DNA from: an uncultured Lachnospiraceae bacterium
Lineage (GTDB): Bacteria; Bacillota; Clostridia; Lachnospirales; Lachnospiraceae
Length of the DNA stretch: 64,000 nucleotides
Direction of reading: 5' to 3'
Assembly (NCBI GenBank): GCA_910577785.1
Contig: CAJTNT010000016.1
Coordinates: 20,408-84,407, forward strand
Shown one piece after another: positions 18,116-27,551 of the stretch (its first letter is position 1; every line of letters starts with the position of its first letter). Under the pieces are notes generated by a model that had not been told where the DNA came from, did no database searches, and was given only the letters and a program-made list of their open reading frames with translations. A program made the position numbers and the translations under genes.

Positions 18116-19013
18116 GCTTATCACCTACTTTCATCTGTATGAATGCCAGAATAGCCACGATAATAAAGATCAAGAACGACATAGCCGAAGCATAGCCAAA
18201 GGTTGGCACAAACTTGAATACCGTGTCATAGATATAATGAGACATCGTCAAAGTTGTCTGGCCTGGCCCGCCCTTTGTCAAGTTCACAGATTCATCAAAC
18301 AGCTGCAGCGTACCATTGGTAGACATAATTGCTGTCATTACGATGGTCGGCTTCAGCAACGGTACTGTAATCTTGAAGAACGTCTGCATAGGGCTTGCCC
18401 CGTCAATCTTTGCAGCTTCATAAACAGAATATTCTATATTTTGTAATCCGGCAAGGTAGAATACCATATTATAGCCGGTCCATCTCCATACCAAAGCGAT
18501 AATAATCACGACTTTTGCGCTGAACGCATTACCCAGGAAATTATATCCCTTATCCAGGATTCCGAGATTAATCAAAACAGAATTGATAAACCCATCCACT
18601 CCGAACAGAGAACGGAAGATAATAGCATAAGAAACCAATGATGTTGCACAGGGAAGGAAAATCGCCGTACGGAAGATGCCCTTGCCCCGCAGATCCTTAT
18701 TATTCAACATCTGTGCCAGCATCAATGCCAGAACCAGCATGATGGGCACCTGGATAATCAGATACAGGAATGTATTCCCCAAGGACGTCATAAAGACCTT
18801 GTCTTTAAACATCCTGATATAGTTCGTAAGGCCGCCAAATTCTAAGTTATTTGCTTTTCCTGTCTGGAATGACAGGATAAGAGCCTGGATCATCGGCCAA
18901 AAGCTCATGATCGCAATCATAATAGTAGCTGGCGCCAAAAATGCCCAACCAGTCAGATTATGCCTTTTCTCCAACGACATTTTTCTTTTTTTGGGTCCAT
19001 TTGCCTCGCTCAC
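18108..19013 (-). CDS. Sugar ABC transporter permease (MalF type)
   Basis: A 301-residue CUT1 permease with six membrane segments; the EAA loop reads YEAAKIDGASPMQTFFKITVP. Translation starts at GTG with AGGGGG upstream. It sits 86 bases downstream of the binding protein gene and overlaps the MalG-type gene, so the two halves of the channel are translationally coupled. Substrate is inferred from the adjacent beta-galactosidase and galactanase-like genes: beta-galactosides or galactan fragments. Confidence 0.92.
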   Translation of the reverse strand: MSEANGPKKRKMSLEKRHNLTGWAFLAPATIMIAIMSFWPMIQALILSFQTGKANNLEFGGLTNYIRMFKDKVFMTSLGNTFLYLIIQVPIMLVLALMLAQMLNNKDLRGKGIFRTAIFLPCATSLVSYAIIFRSLFGVDGFINSVLINLGILDKGYNFLGNAFSAKVVIIIALVWRWTGYNMVFYLAGLQNIEYSVYEAAKIDGASPMQTFFKITVPLLKPTIVMTAIMSTNGTLQLFDESVNLTKGGPGQTTLTMSHYIYDTVFKFVPTFGYASAMSFLIFIIVAILAFIQMKVGDKRD

Positions 19014-19099
19014 ATCTGTGTCCCCCTTTACTTTCAGCTGGGGACAGCCAGCGCCGACTGCCCCCTAAGCTGTTTTTAATCAATATAATTTTTGCCAGA

Positions 19100-20542
19100 C
19101 TATTCCTGCATCGTAAATTCTACCTGCTCCTGAGCAGCCTTGATCTCGTCTTCAATGCTACCGCCGCCAATTACGTTCTGCATTGCGGTAGCAATATAGT
19201 TACGTGCCTCATAATAGAATACGCCTGTGTTGTTGCTCGGTGTCTTACCAGCGAACTCAACGATCTTGGCAAATACAGCATCTCCGCCGTAGAACTCAGC
19301 CGGCTCATTGTAAACATCGGAATCACCTGCTGGCAGGTATGTAGCGATAGCTGCAGATGACGGAAGGATTGTCTCATAGAACGGAACGCTTCCAGCAAAT
19401 GTGCTTGCCAGGAAATCCTTGGCCAGATCCGGGTTCTTGCAGTTGCTGGTTATGCACCAGGAAGAACCGCCGTTGTTGGAGTAGTTGGTAGCATTGTCAA
19501 TGCCTGCAAGGCTTGGCATATTGGTGATGCCCCATTTTCCGCTCTGGTCTTCTGCCGTCTGGATAGAAGCCATAATCCAGCATCCATTGATGGTGCCTGC
19601 TACAGTCTCGTTGGTAAGGGTTGCAACATACTGATCCCAGTCATTTACTTCAATTAACACACCTGCGTCAACCAAAGCCTTATATGTCTCCATAACCTTC
19701 TTCAGTTCAGCATTGTCAACCATTGCCGGTTTTCCTTCATCATTAAACAGGGATGCGCCGCAGGACTGCATCATCATCATGATAACGTCAGACTCGCCTG
19801 CCTGGCAGGAAAGTAACGGTTTACCTGTCTTCTCAAGAACAACCTTTCCTTTTTCAATGTACTCGTCCCATGTGATGTCCGTGAAGTCATCAATCGTAAA
19901 TCCTGCTTCTTTCAGTACGTCCGTCCTGTAAGCCGCTACCACAGCGCCGTTATCAAACGGAACGCCATAGTTCTTGCCATCAATTACAGAGTAAGCTGTC
20001 TTAGCTTCTGCAAACTGTGAAAAATCAATGCCGCTGTCTGTCAGATCCATAAATGCGTCCGGATAAGAAATTACATTCTTCTGGAACGCATTATCCTGCA
20101 TCAGGAAGATATCTGGCAATGTGTCATAGTTATTGCTGGTTGCTGCCGTAGTAAGCTTGGTCTGGATATCATCCCAAGGCGTCTCCACTACGTCAATGTT
20201 GAAATCTGGATGGTCTGCCTGGTATACCTTGGCTGCCTCTTCCATCGCATACATGTTGAACGCCGGATCCCAGCACCATACGGTTAAGGAATTGCCGCCT
20301 TCAGCAGTGCCGCCTTCAGCAGTGCCGCCTTCTTCACCGCCTTCTTCCTCTGACGGAGTATCTGTTTCACCCTCTGCTGGAGCAGGGTCTGTTTCATCAG
20401 TCCCTGCGTTATTTCCCTCATCTGCGTTCTGGTTTGCATCAGAGTTAGCATCACCGCCGCTGTTATTTCCTCCGCCACAGCCAGTCAACATTGTTGCGGA
20501 CATTGCTACGCAGAGCAATGTAGCTAAGATTTTTTTCTTCAT
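19100..20542 (-). CDS. Sugar-binding lipoprotein of ABC importer
   Basis: A 480-residue family-1 extracellular solute-binding protein. The signal peptide ends in the lipobox LTGC (lipidated Cys22). A long acidic, low-complexity linker with duplicated TAEGG follows to about residue 85. The binding domain then begins with LTVWCWDPAFNMYAMEEAA. GGGAGGG precedes the ATG. It is the first gene of the importer operon, expressed from the promoter near 20850-20878 behind a leader of about 300 bases. It is most like binding proteins of the ganS/malE class; ligand not directly readable. Confidence 0.92.
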   Translation of the reverse strand: MKKKILATLLCVAMSATMLTGCGGGNNSGGDANSDANQNADEGNNAGTDETDPAPAEGETDTPSEEEGGEEGGTAEGGTAEGGNSLTVWCWDPAFNMYAMEEAAKVYQADHPDFNIDVVETPWDDIQTKLTTAATSNNYDTLPDIFLMQDNAFQKNVISYPDAFMDLTDSGIDFSQFAEAKTAYSVIDGKNYGVPFDNGAVVAAYRTDVLKEAGFTIDDFTDITWDEYIEKGKVVLEKTGKPLLSCQAGESDVIMMMMQSCGASLFNDEGKPAMVDNAELKKVMETYKALVDAGVLIEVNDWDQYVATLTNETVAGTINGCWIMASIQTAEDQSGKWGITNMPSLAGIDNATNYSNNGGSSWCITSNCKNPDLAKDFLASTFAGSVPFYETILPSSAAIATYLPAGDSDVYNEPAEFYGGDAVFAKIVEFAGKTPSNNTGVFYYEARNYIATAMQNVIGGGSIEDEIKAAQEQVEFTMQE

Positions 20543-20826
20543 AGTTTGTTCCCTCCCATTTTAAAATACGTTTGATTGTGTCAGTGCATGAGTTAACCCT
20601 GCAGGCCTTCTCCCATCTTCCCATTTTCCTACAGAAAGCAGAAACTGCTGGCATCTATAGGCCGCTGCCGCGCCCTATTCAGTTCCCTGCCTTCCCAGGC
20701 GTGCGGGCATGCTGCCAGGCGGAAAGCCCCGTCCTGCGCTTGCCAGTGCCCCTCCTAATCGGCATCCTCTGGAAATTCTGGGAATCCCCTGCCCCATACA
20801 CTTGGGTAACACCGCGCATCCCTTGC

Positions 20827-20838
20827 GCAATCGGTTGC
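20827..20838 (-). promoter_or_regulatory. LacI-type operator
   Basis: Minus-strand GCAACCGATTGC, a near-perfect palindrome with the central CG typical of LacI-family operators. It starts about 5 bases downstream of the predicted transcription start of the importer operon, where a bound repressor would block transcription. The neighbouring LacI-family protein is the natural candidate; CcpA binding to such a cre-like site is the alternative. Confidence 0.6.
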
Positions 20839-20849
20839 CCCATGAACTT

Positions 20850-20878
20850 AGTTTACCAGAAAGATTACTTCTTGTCAA
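20850..20878 (-). promoter_or_regulatory. Sigma-A promoter of the sugar importer operon
   Basis: Minus-strand TTGACA, exactly 17 bases, TAAACT. It is one of the best promoters in the window. A GTTTAC...GTAAAC inverted repeat brackets it. Confidence 0.8.
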
Positions 20879-21032
20879 TGTAAACACCTTCCAGTTTTTT
20901 CTACTATTTTTTGTACATTCTGTCCAATAGCTTTTCGTCATTATCACTATTTTTTTGCCGACACAAAATGTTTTTTTAATTAATATCATACATATTTTTT
21001 CTATTCTCTGCTTTTTTTCTCCTTTTTTAGAC

Positions 21033-21061
21033 ATAAAAAGCCCCATAAATTGGGACTTTTT
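21033..21061 (-). terminator. Terminator after lacI
   Basis: On the minus strand AAAAAGTCCC and GGGGCTTTTT pair around a short AT loop, followed by more T. It lies downstream of the LacI-family gene and upstream of the importer promoter. Confidence 0.65.
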
Positions 21062-21396
21062 GTAGACTGCTCTATTTACTGAATGATTGGTAAATTTCAC
21101 AACAAAATTTACTAACATTTCTGGGTATATTTAGTAATCCTTCCTTCTTGCAGCAACTCAAAAAAAGATAGCTTCTCTGTGTTTCCTTAATTTCCAATCT
21201 TTTTCTCTGCTTCTGCCTTCTTCGGTCTCTTTGAAAGACGTTTTGTCCTTTTTTCTGTTTTCCTCGCCCGAGCGCTAGTTATATTCCTTCTCTTTTACTA
21301 AATATACTGTCCTTACATTTACTATTCAGGACATTTTCCGCGCGATGTGCGCCGGCATCGGAAGATTCTATTTTTAGTAAACGAAAAGATGCTCTC

Positions 21397-22404
21397 TTAT
21401 TGTGTCGATTCCTTCAGCACAACCTCATATCCCAGCAAGGTCCTTGGCTCTACCTTCTTCCCTTCCATCAATTCCAGCAATACCTTGCATGCTGCCCTTC
21501 CCAGCTCCCTGGCGTCAAAGGAAAGGGAGGTGACGGAAGGCAGGTTGCTGGCCAGAATGGAACTGTCGTAAAAGGATGCCACCTTCATCTTTTCCGGCAC
21601 GGCAATTTGTTCCTTCCGCAGCTTATTCAGCACATGGATGCAGACCGCATCATCCAGGCAGGCGATACAGTCCGCCTTGCTTTCCAGCAGCTTTTCCACT
21701 GCGCGTTCAATCATTATGCTTTTTTCCACATTTACATGGATAATCCCTGGATCTACGGGGATACCCGCCGCTTCATGGGCATCCAGGTAGCCGCCCAGCC
21801 GGTTCTGGGTCACTACATGGGACTCAATCCCGCCAATCAGGCCAATCCGCCCGATCCCTTTCATCAATAGCACGGATACCAGGTCCTTACAGGCGCCTCT
21901 GTGGTCATTGTCCACCTGAACCACTTCCGGATAATGGCTGCTGCCTATCGTCACAAAGGGAAGCCCCTGTGGCTTAAGGTATTCTATATGGGCGTCCCTG
22001 GTGTAAGTACGCATGAGGATAATCCCGTCTACCTTGTGGTTCTCCACCATCCGCTTAAGGGGCGAACAGTCATTCTCCCTACCCATGGTTAGCAGGATGT
22101 CATAATCCACGCTTACGGCTGTTTCCTCTATCCCCAGCAAACAGTTCTGGAAAAAGGGCAGGTCTACCACGGTATAATCCTCTGGGAGCATAATGCCGAT
22201 ATTATAGGTCTTAAGCTTTGCCAGGCCTTTGGCCAGCACGTTTGGCTTATAGTGGTGTTCCTGGATATAGGACAGCACACGCTGCCTGGTTTCCTCGCCA
22301 ATCCGCCCTTTTCCGGAAATCGCCCTGGAAACCGTTGTCTTCGAAACCCCCAGGGCTTCCGCCACATCTGTAATTGTTATTTTCTTCTCATTTTCCTGTT
22401 CCAT
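21397..22404 (-). CDS. LacI-family transcriptional regulator
   Basis: A 335-residue sugar-responsive repressor. The N-terminal helix-turn-helix and hinge read TITDVAEALGVSKTTVSRAISGKGRIGEETRQRV, followed by a periplasmic-binding-protein-like effector domain. The ATG at 22404 (MEQENEKK) is preferred because the DNA-binding domain begins just after it; an ATG 21 bases upstream is possible. It lies upstream of the importer and beta-galactosidase genes in the same direction but with its own terminator, and probably controls them through the operator at 20827-20838. Confidence 0.9.
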   Translation of the reverse strand: MEQENEKKITITDVAEALGVSKTTVSRAISGKGRIGEETRQRVLSYIQEHHYKPNVLAKGLAKLKTYNIGIMLPEDYTVVDLPFFQNCLLGIEETAVSVDYDILLTMGRENDCSPLKRMVENHKVDGIILMRTYTRDAHIEYLKPQGLPFVTIGSSHYPEVVQVDNDHRGACKDLVSVLLMKGIGRIGLIGGIESHVVTQNRLGGYLDAHEAAGIPVDPGIIHVNVEKSIMIERAVEKLLESKADCIACLDDAVCIHVLNKLRKEQIAVPEKMKVASFYDSSILASNLPSVTSLSFDARELGRAACKVLLELMEGKKVEPRTLLGYEVVLKESTQ

Positions 22405-22500
22405 AAATCTTCCCACCATCCCCATGGCTATTTTATCGTTACCAAGAAACTGTCCCCCGCAATCATTTATGCGCCTTTCCAGGCCATACGGAAAGGCTTT

Positions 22501-24411
22501 CTATCCTTCCACCGGGGCATCCCCTTCCGTCGGCTCGCTTTCCAGCTCACGGAGCCTTATTTCTGCCGCCTCCAACGCGCTGTAATTGCTCACCTTGCTC
22601 TTCGCCGCGTCAGACAGCTGTTCAAACTGCGCCCTGGCGGATTCAATCATCCCCCGCATGTCCAAGGTAATCTCTTGCCCGGCAAACTGGTTGATGGCAT
22701 CAATCACCGTCTGCGCCTCAGCCTGTGCCTGCTGGTCTGCCGCCGACTCCGCTGCCAGCTGCCCCAGCCGTGCCTCCGCTGCCTCTAACTGGCTGTAATT
22801 GCTCACAAGCGCCTTGGCCTCGCTGCTTAAGGCTTCAAACTGGCTCCTGGCATTCGCCACCGCGCCCTGGCTGTCAAGGGTAATCTCCCCCAGGGCGTCA
22901 ATCAGCTGGATAACGGCCGCCGCCTGATCCTGGGCTGCCCTCTGCGCCTGTTCCTGGGCTTCCCTCTGCGCCTGTTCTTCCTGATCCTGGGCTGCCGCGC
23001 TCTCATTGCCCTGCGTCTTATAGACCAGTACGGCGCACCCAGCCTCAATATTCTCATACAGGGTCTTGGCCACACTGTAGGGGAGGTTGACGCAGCCATG
23101 GGAACCGCCGCGCTTATAATAGCTCCCGCCAAACTTATTCCGCCAGGTGGCGTCGTGGAACCCCACGCCTCCGTTAAATGGCATCCAGAAAGATACCGGC
23201 GTAGCGTAATCTTCTCCACGCAGCGTCTTGTCCCTCTGCTTATAATACAGGCCGTAAGCGCCTGCCGGGGTACTCCAGCCCTTGGCTTCATTTCCGGACA
23301 CAAAGTCAGACTCTACCACCAAGGCGCCGTCTTTATAGTAAAACAGATGCTGGGCAGTCAGGTTCACTTCTACATAAGTATCCCCATAGTCATTGCCCCC
23401 CCTGCTGTTTGCCGTCTGGGAATAAACCGGCTCTTTCGTCAGGGTCTCCCCATTGCGGATATTTTCCAGAAGCGCCGCCGCCTCCTGCTCCTGGTCAATT
23501 TTCCATCCATAGTCTCCGCCGCTTACAGTCACTTCCATCCCATAGGATGAGTTTAAGGACTTCGCCCTGCCTGCCGTATTGTATTTTTCTGCCAGGGAAG
23601 CCACATATTCTTGGATTTTCTCTTCTGAGACACTCACGTTCCGCTGGCCGTCCACGGCAATCCACTGGTGGATGGTGCTTCCGTCCAGGACTTCCTGGCC
23701 GTCCCCAAAATCATATGTAATGGAGGCCCCAACATATTTATTCATGGTCTTTGCCTGTTTCTTCAGCTCCTTGGATTTTTTGGTGTATTTGGGCTTTTTA
23801 TAACATTTGGCGTCCTCCATGGAAAAACTGTCTTTCAGTTCAAGGATGGCTGCCCCTAAAGCCTTGAGGAATTTCTTTTCCTTGACAACCGTCCCCTGTT
23901 CCTCCGGCAGGATCTTATAGCCTTCCGCGTCCAAATATTCGGAGATGGCTGCGTCCAGCGGCTCCCTCATTTGGGCTTTATCCATAACCTCCAGCTTCGC
24001 CGCCGCCTCCTGCAGGCGTTTCTGGTTATAATCCACCATCGTCTCCACCTGCACCTTGGAGGTACGGAACAACGCTGCCGGCCAGGCGAATACGTTCTGT
24101 TTGGCCAGCTGGCGCTGCAGCGTGCCGTCAAATACGGTCTTTAAGGCCACGTCATCCCCGGTCAGGTATTCTTCCCCTCCTTCGCGGGGTACGATTTTAA
24201 TCTGATAGCCGTCTACCTCGGAAGCTATCATCTGCTCCACCTCCTCGGCAGTCTTGCCGGAAACGTTCTTGCCGTTTACGATGGTTCCGAACAGGAAACG
24301 GTCGTTGAAATAGTTTGCGGTAATTAAATATGCTGCAAAAAGCAGCAGGAACGCACCTGCCACGATGAGCATGCATAATTTCTTCTTGTTAAGCTTTCTT
24401 GTCGTCTTCAT
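22501..24411 (-). CDS. L,D-transpeptidase (YkuD) with C-terminal helical repeats
   Basis: A 636-residue, single-pass membrane-anchored cell-wall enzyme. Order: cytoplasmic Lys-rich start, membrane helix (about 12-32), peptidoglycan-binding type 4 domains (about 50-300), YkuD catalytic domain with SHGCVNLP (nucleophile Cys440; family His also present), then a Gln/Ala/Glu-rich coiled coil and two ~60-residue helical repeats, each with a SNYSxLEAAExRL end. It forms or exchanges 3-3 peptidoglycan cross-links. The C-terminal repeats are extra relative to usual family members and resemble AR-rich helical repeats of clostridial surface proteins. GGAAAGG precedes the ATG. Confidence 0.9.
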   Translation of the reverse strand: MKTTRKLNKKKLCMLIVAGAFLLLFAAYLITANYFNDRFLFGTIVNGKNVSGKTAEEVEQMIASEVDGYQIKIVPREGGEEYLTGDDVALKTVFDGTLQRQLAKQNVFAWPAALFRTSKVQVETMVDYNQKRLQEAAAKLEVMDKAQMREPLDAAISEYLDAEGYKILPEEQGTVVKEKKFLKALGAAILELKDSFSMEDAKCYKKPKYTKKSKELKKQAKTMNKYVGASITYDFGDGQEVLDGSTIHQWIAVDGQRNVSVSEEKIQEYVASLAEKYNTAGRAKSLNSSYGMEVTVSGGDYGWKIDQEQEAAALLENIRNGETLTKEPVYSQTANSRGGNDYGDTYVEVNLTAQHLFYYKDGALVVESDFVSGNEAKGWSTPAGAYGLYYKQRDKTLRGEDYATPVSFWMPFNGGVGFHDATWRNKFGGSYYKRGGSHGCVNLPYSVAKTLYENIEAGCAVLVYKTQGNESAAAQDQEEQAQREAQEQAQRAAQDQAAAVIQLIDALGEITLDSQGAVANARSQFEALSSEAKALVSNYSQLEAAEARLGQLAAESAADQQAQAEAQTVIDAINQFAGQEITLDMRGMIESARAQFEQLSDAAKSKVSNYSALEAAEIRLRELESEPTEGDAPVEG

Positions 24412-24601
24412 GATATTGCCTTTCCAATTATCTATTTAATATGTATGCTTGTAAACTTAAAAAAATACAGGGAGCCAATGTAGATGATAATCCTGTTTTT
24501 CCTAATGTCCATTTGTCCGCCATTCCAAAAGAGTTTTTGACATGGCGTTTTATATATTCTACGTTTATAAAAAAATTATTAGAAAAAATTGAAAAATATA
24601 G

Positions 24602-24630
24602 TTGATTTTTCCTCACCTCCGTGATATAAT
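24602..24630 (+). promoter_or_regulatory. Promoter of tRNA-Pro
   Basis: TTGATT, 17 bases, TATAAT, ending 10 bases before the first base of the tRNA. Confidence 0.75.
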
Positions 24631-24640
24631 AAAAAAAATT

Positions 24641-24715
24641 CGGGGTATGGCTCAGCTTGGCTAGAGCGCACGGCTGGGGGCCGTGAGGTCGCAGGTTCGA
24701 ATCCTGTTACCCCGA
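24641..24715 (+). tRNA. tRNA-Pro (anticodon GGG)
   Basis: A full cloverleaf of 75 bases. The acceptor stem CGGGGTA pairs with TACCCCG, D arm GCTC/GAGC, anticodon stem CACGG/CCGTG with loop CTGGGGG (anticodon GGG), five-base variable loop, T arm GCAGG-TTCGAAT-CCTGT. CCA is not encoded. A T6 run follows directly. The GGG isoacceptor reads CCC/CCU and is less universal in Firmicutes than the TGG one. Confidence 0.95.
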
Positions 24716-25021
24716 TTTTTTCATGTCTATCTTTAAAGAATAGGAGAATGTCTTCCGAATTTGGAAGCCTGTAGGACTTTCAAGGAGGCAGTTCCTGAAT
24801 GGATTCCCGCCTAATCGTTATGGCGGGAATCTTTTTCGTTATAGGGGGCGGAAAAATAACGAAAAAGAAAAGACTCCCCGAAAACCTACTTTGCTATTAT
24901 ACGACAGAAATTGACAGGACGCAAGAAATTAAAAACAATTCATATTTTCTTAATATAATTGGCAGAGGGATTTTACATTTTTTTTATAACTCTGTAATGT
25001 AATATGCAGGAGTTTGCCTGC
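24716..25021 (+). other. Spacer after tRNA-Pro with possible small RNA
   Basis: No protein gene is convincing. Between the tRNA and the terminator at 24802-24836 lies about 85 bases with a small hairpin (CTTCC-GAATTT-GGAAG) and an AAGGAGGCAG segment. This could be the 3' part of the tRNA transcript or a small RNA. The rest (24840-25021) is AT-rich with nothing recognised. Confidence 0.35.
24802..24836 (+). terminator. Strong intrinsic terminator
   Basis: GATTCCCGCC and GGCGGGAATC form a perfect 10-bp stem with a 10-base loop, followed by TTTTT. The only plus-strand transcription unit upstream is tRNA-Pro or a small RNA after it. Confidence 0.8.
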
Positions 25022-27493
25022 TTATGATCCGCACATGTCATAGAAAAATTTCCGCACTTTGCCTTTCTCCTGGCGGAGCCTTTCTTCCAGCCCCCCATAA
25101 AGGGCGCAGATCTGCTGGTATTCCTCTTCAGTAATCTCCTGGGAGGAAAAAAAGGCTTTCTGCAGGGTATCCACTGCGCAGAGCCAGTCTATCCCCGTGA
25201 TTTTTGCCTGCAGGACGGCGGCGTATTCCCTGTCTCCCATACTATCCTCGCGCTGGCATCCCAGAAGGGACAGGATCCATGACATCCTGCGGGCCATAAA
25301 CTGCACAGCCTTTTTTCGGTTCGGCTGGTCAAAGCGCTCCCGCCGTTTTCGGAGCCGATGTTTCCTCAGGAGATAAGTTGCCATGGCCAGGAGCGCGGCG
25401 AGGATAAGGAAAACCGATGCAACGGCTGCTATGCGCAAAATCTGTCCCATGATCCCGCTTCCAGCAGCAGGGTTCCTGCCGTTGCCTGCAGCCTGTGATT
25501 TTTTCTGTTCTTCCTCCTGCCTTTTGGATTCCTCCTGCTTTTTGGCTTCTTCCCGCTCTTCCCGCGCTTTTTGGGCCTCTTCCGCCTTTTTCTTTTCCCG
25601 TTCTTCTAAGGCTGCTTTTACGCCCTTCCCCTCTGGCAGCGCCTTTAGCATTTCCGTATAAGAGGGAGGAGTCATCTCAATGGGGCAGAAGCCGATATTG
25701 TCATGATATACTTCTGTCCAGGCATGGCCCCTTTCATCTGTAATGACAGCCGTATAGCTACCGTCTGCATTTTCCTTGAAATCAGAAGGCAGCACCAGGT
25801 AGCCCATAACATAGCGCGCGGGAACGCCATACAAGCGCAGCAGCAAGGTAGCGGCGGTGGCATAGTGCGTACAGTAACCTTTTTTCTGTCCAAAGAGGAA
25901 ATACTCTGCGAAATCTTCTCCTGCTGGGACAGGCGAGAGGGCAAGGCTGTATTCGGTATCTTCCCATAACAATTCCTGCACCAGCCGGATTTTTTTCTCG
26001 GTTTCATTTTTGTAAAAGAGATCGACTGCCCATTCTTCCACTTGGCCGAAAGGGGGTTTATACTTATAGACGATACCTGGCATATCTTTTTCTTCCTGAA
26101 CGGCAAAGGCACGTAGGGACTCAAGACCCTCCAGGGGGAGGCGGGTGTAGGCCTGCATGGCATATTCGCCATAGGAATACATGGCATTTCCCAGCCTTGC
26201 ATGGCGGCGCTGCCTATCGCCCTGCCAAGGCTCACTGCTGCTCATCCTAGCGCTTGGCGCATACATAATGAGGTTATGGCTTAGGAAACGGACGGCATCC
26301 TCCATATAAAAATAGCCCTTCCATTGGAATTCCCGCTGCTTCAAGGGCATTAAGGCGCCGTCTGCCTCCTGATCCTGCGCAGCCGGAATGTCGGCGAAAT
26401 AGGGCGTCAGGGTATATCCCCTGGTGGAACGCCTTAATTTCAAATCCATGGTATCCTCTTGGTAAAATTGCGCCTGATAGCCGAATTTGGCCGACTCGTA
26501 GGGATATTCCCGCACCAGCTGCTGGTAGTCTCCCAGCGAATAGCCCTGCTGCTGCGCCCAGTCGGAAAATTCCTGAAGGGACACGCCGCGCCAGTTCCCG
26601 TCCTCATAATCGCCGCCGACAAAGCCCTTGAGGTAAATATTGCCTTTCGGGCGCTGTTTCAGGGTGATCTGAAAGGCCTCCCGTCCGGTGATATTCGGCT
26701 CCCCGTTCCCCAGGCGGTACATATCCTGCACGCCGTCATTGGCAAAAAGCCTGAGATTGGTATATTTTTCCAACGTGTCGAGCATAAAATCTTCAAAGCG
26801 GAGCTGGCGCTGCAGCCAGGGCCAATGGCACCGTTCCAGGAACTGGCCTGCCGATGGGCTGCCTGCAAACAAGATGGCAAGCCCCAGGCACAGGTAGATG
26901 CATACCCCCTGGGTCCGCATCCCTCTCCTGGCAGGCTCCGCCTGGCCAGCTGCCAGGCCGATCAGCGCCAGGATAAAGCCGCCTGCCGCAGGCGCTTTCC
27001 CCAGGGAAAGCATGGACACTGCCAGCAGCAGCGGAACCAGCGCCTGAGAAAACAGGCGCATCCTGCGCCCCCAGCCAGCTGTCGCCGCCAGAATGTGTAA
27101 AAATCCTAAAATAACACACAGCAGGAAAAAAAACAGGGATTTCCCCGGTTCCTCCGCTTCCAGGTACCAGAGCAGATAGCTTGTCCGAAAATGGGCATTG
27201 GCCAACTCCAGAATCCGGTTGCCGATGGATTTTGCCCCCATCCACAGGTACTCCCAGTATCCAGCGGCCACAAAACACAGGAACGCCAAAAAGAGCAGGC
27301 ACAGGACGAGCTTCTCTATTTTCCCTAAGCCCATAACCTCTGCTGCCATAGCCAGCACTGCCGCCGTCATGCCCAGGGCCGCCATACCTACGTCTGCCCC
27401 CAAAAAAGTCCGCAGGCACAGGAACATGCCCAACAGCACAAAAAACCGGCAGCCTCCCTGATAGAAACCCTGCCATACGTTCTCTCTTTCCAT
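25022..27493 (-). CDS. Transglutaminase-domain membrane protein (TgpA-like)
   Basis: An 823-residue membrane protein. The N-terminal ~220 residues hold six or more membrane segments, then an extracellular region with the transglutaminase core: Cys in KKGYCTHYATAATLLLR, His in DERGHAWTEVY and the downstream Asp/Glu segment. A charged coiled-coil linker (EEREKKKAEEAQK) leads to another membrane helix and a cytoplasmic C-terminus. The ATG at 27493 has AGAGAGG upstream; the longer frame start does not. It is the last gene of a MoxR-DUF58-transglutaminase triad, a widely conserved set of unclear envelope function. Confidence 0.88.
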   Translation of the reverse strand: MERENVWQGFYQGGCRFFVLLGMFLCLRTFLGADVGMAALGMTAAVLAMAAEVMGLGKIEKLVLCLLFLAFLCFVAAGYWEYLWMGAKSIGNRILELANAHFRTSYLLWYLEAEEPGKSLFFFLLCVILGFLHILAATAGWGRRMRLFSQALVPLLLAVSMLSLGKAPAAGGFILALIGLAAGQAEPARRGMRTQGVCIYLCLGLAILFAGSPSAGQFLERCHWPWLQRQLRFEDFMLDTLEKYTNLRLFANDGVQDMYRLGNGEPNITGREAFQITLKQRPKGNIYLKGFVGGDYEDGNWRGVSLQEFSDWAQQQGYSLGDYQQLVREYPYESAKFGYQAQFYQEDTMDLKLRRSTRGYTLTPYFADIPAAQDQEADGALMPLKQREFQWKGYFYMEDAVRFLSHNLIMYAPSARMSSSEPWQGDRQRRHARLGNAMYSYGEYAMQAYTRLPLEGLESLRAFAVQEEKDMPGIVYKYKPPFGQVEEWAVDLFYKNETEKKIRLVQELLWEDTEYSLALSPVPAGEDFAEYFLFGQKKGYCTHYATAATLLLRLYGVPARYVMGYLVLPSDFKENADGSYTAVITDERGHAWTEVYHDNIGFCPIEMTPPSYTEMLKALPEGKGVKAALEEREKKKAEEAQKAREEREEAKKQEESKRQEEEQKKSQAAGNGRNPAAGSGIMGQILRIAAVASVFLILAALLAMATYLLRKHRLRKRRERFDQPNRKKAVQFMARRMSWILSLLGCQREDSMGDREYAAVLQAKITGIDWLCAVDTLQKAFFSSQEITEEEYQQICALYGGLEERLRQEKGKVRKFFYDMCGS

Positions 27494-27551
27494 CTTATAA
27501 CCTCTCTGCCATCTATCCTGCGCAATTGCATCCGCCATGCGTATTCTTTTT

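Larger units (their letters stand above)
20543..21396. other. 850-bp regulatory spacer between lacI and the importer operon
   Basis: No gene is supported here. It holds the lacI terminator (21033-21061), the importer promoter and operator (20827-20878) and a GC-rich leader of about 300 bases before the binding-protein gene. Several TTTACTAA/TTAGTAA words (near 21104-21135, 21295-21333 and 21373) might be further regulator half-sites; spacing is irregular. Confidence 0.5.

Noticed and set aside
21100..21380. TTTACTAA/TTAGTAA words as LacI operators
   Set aside because: Spacing is irregular and the sites are far from the promoter; the GCAACCGATTGC site is a much better candidate.
24799..25002. 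67-codon plus-strand frame after tRNA-Pro with an AAGGAGG upstream
   Set aside because: Its first codons form the stem of a strong terminator and the rest is low-complexity AT-rich sequence.
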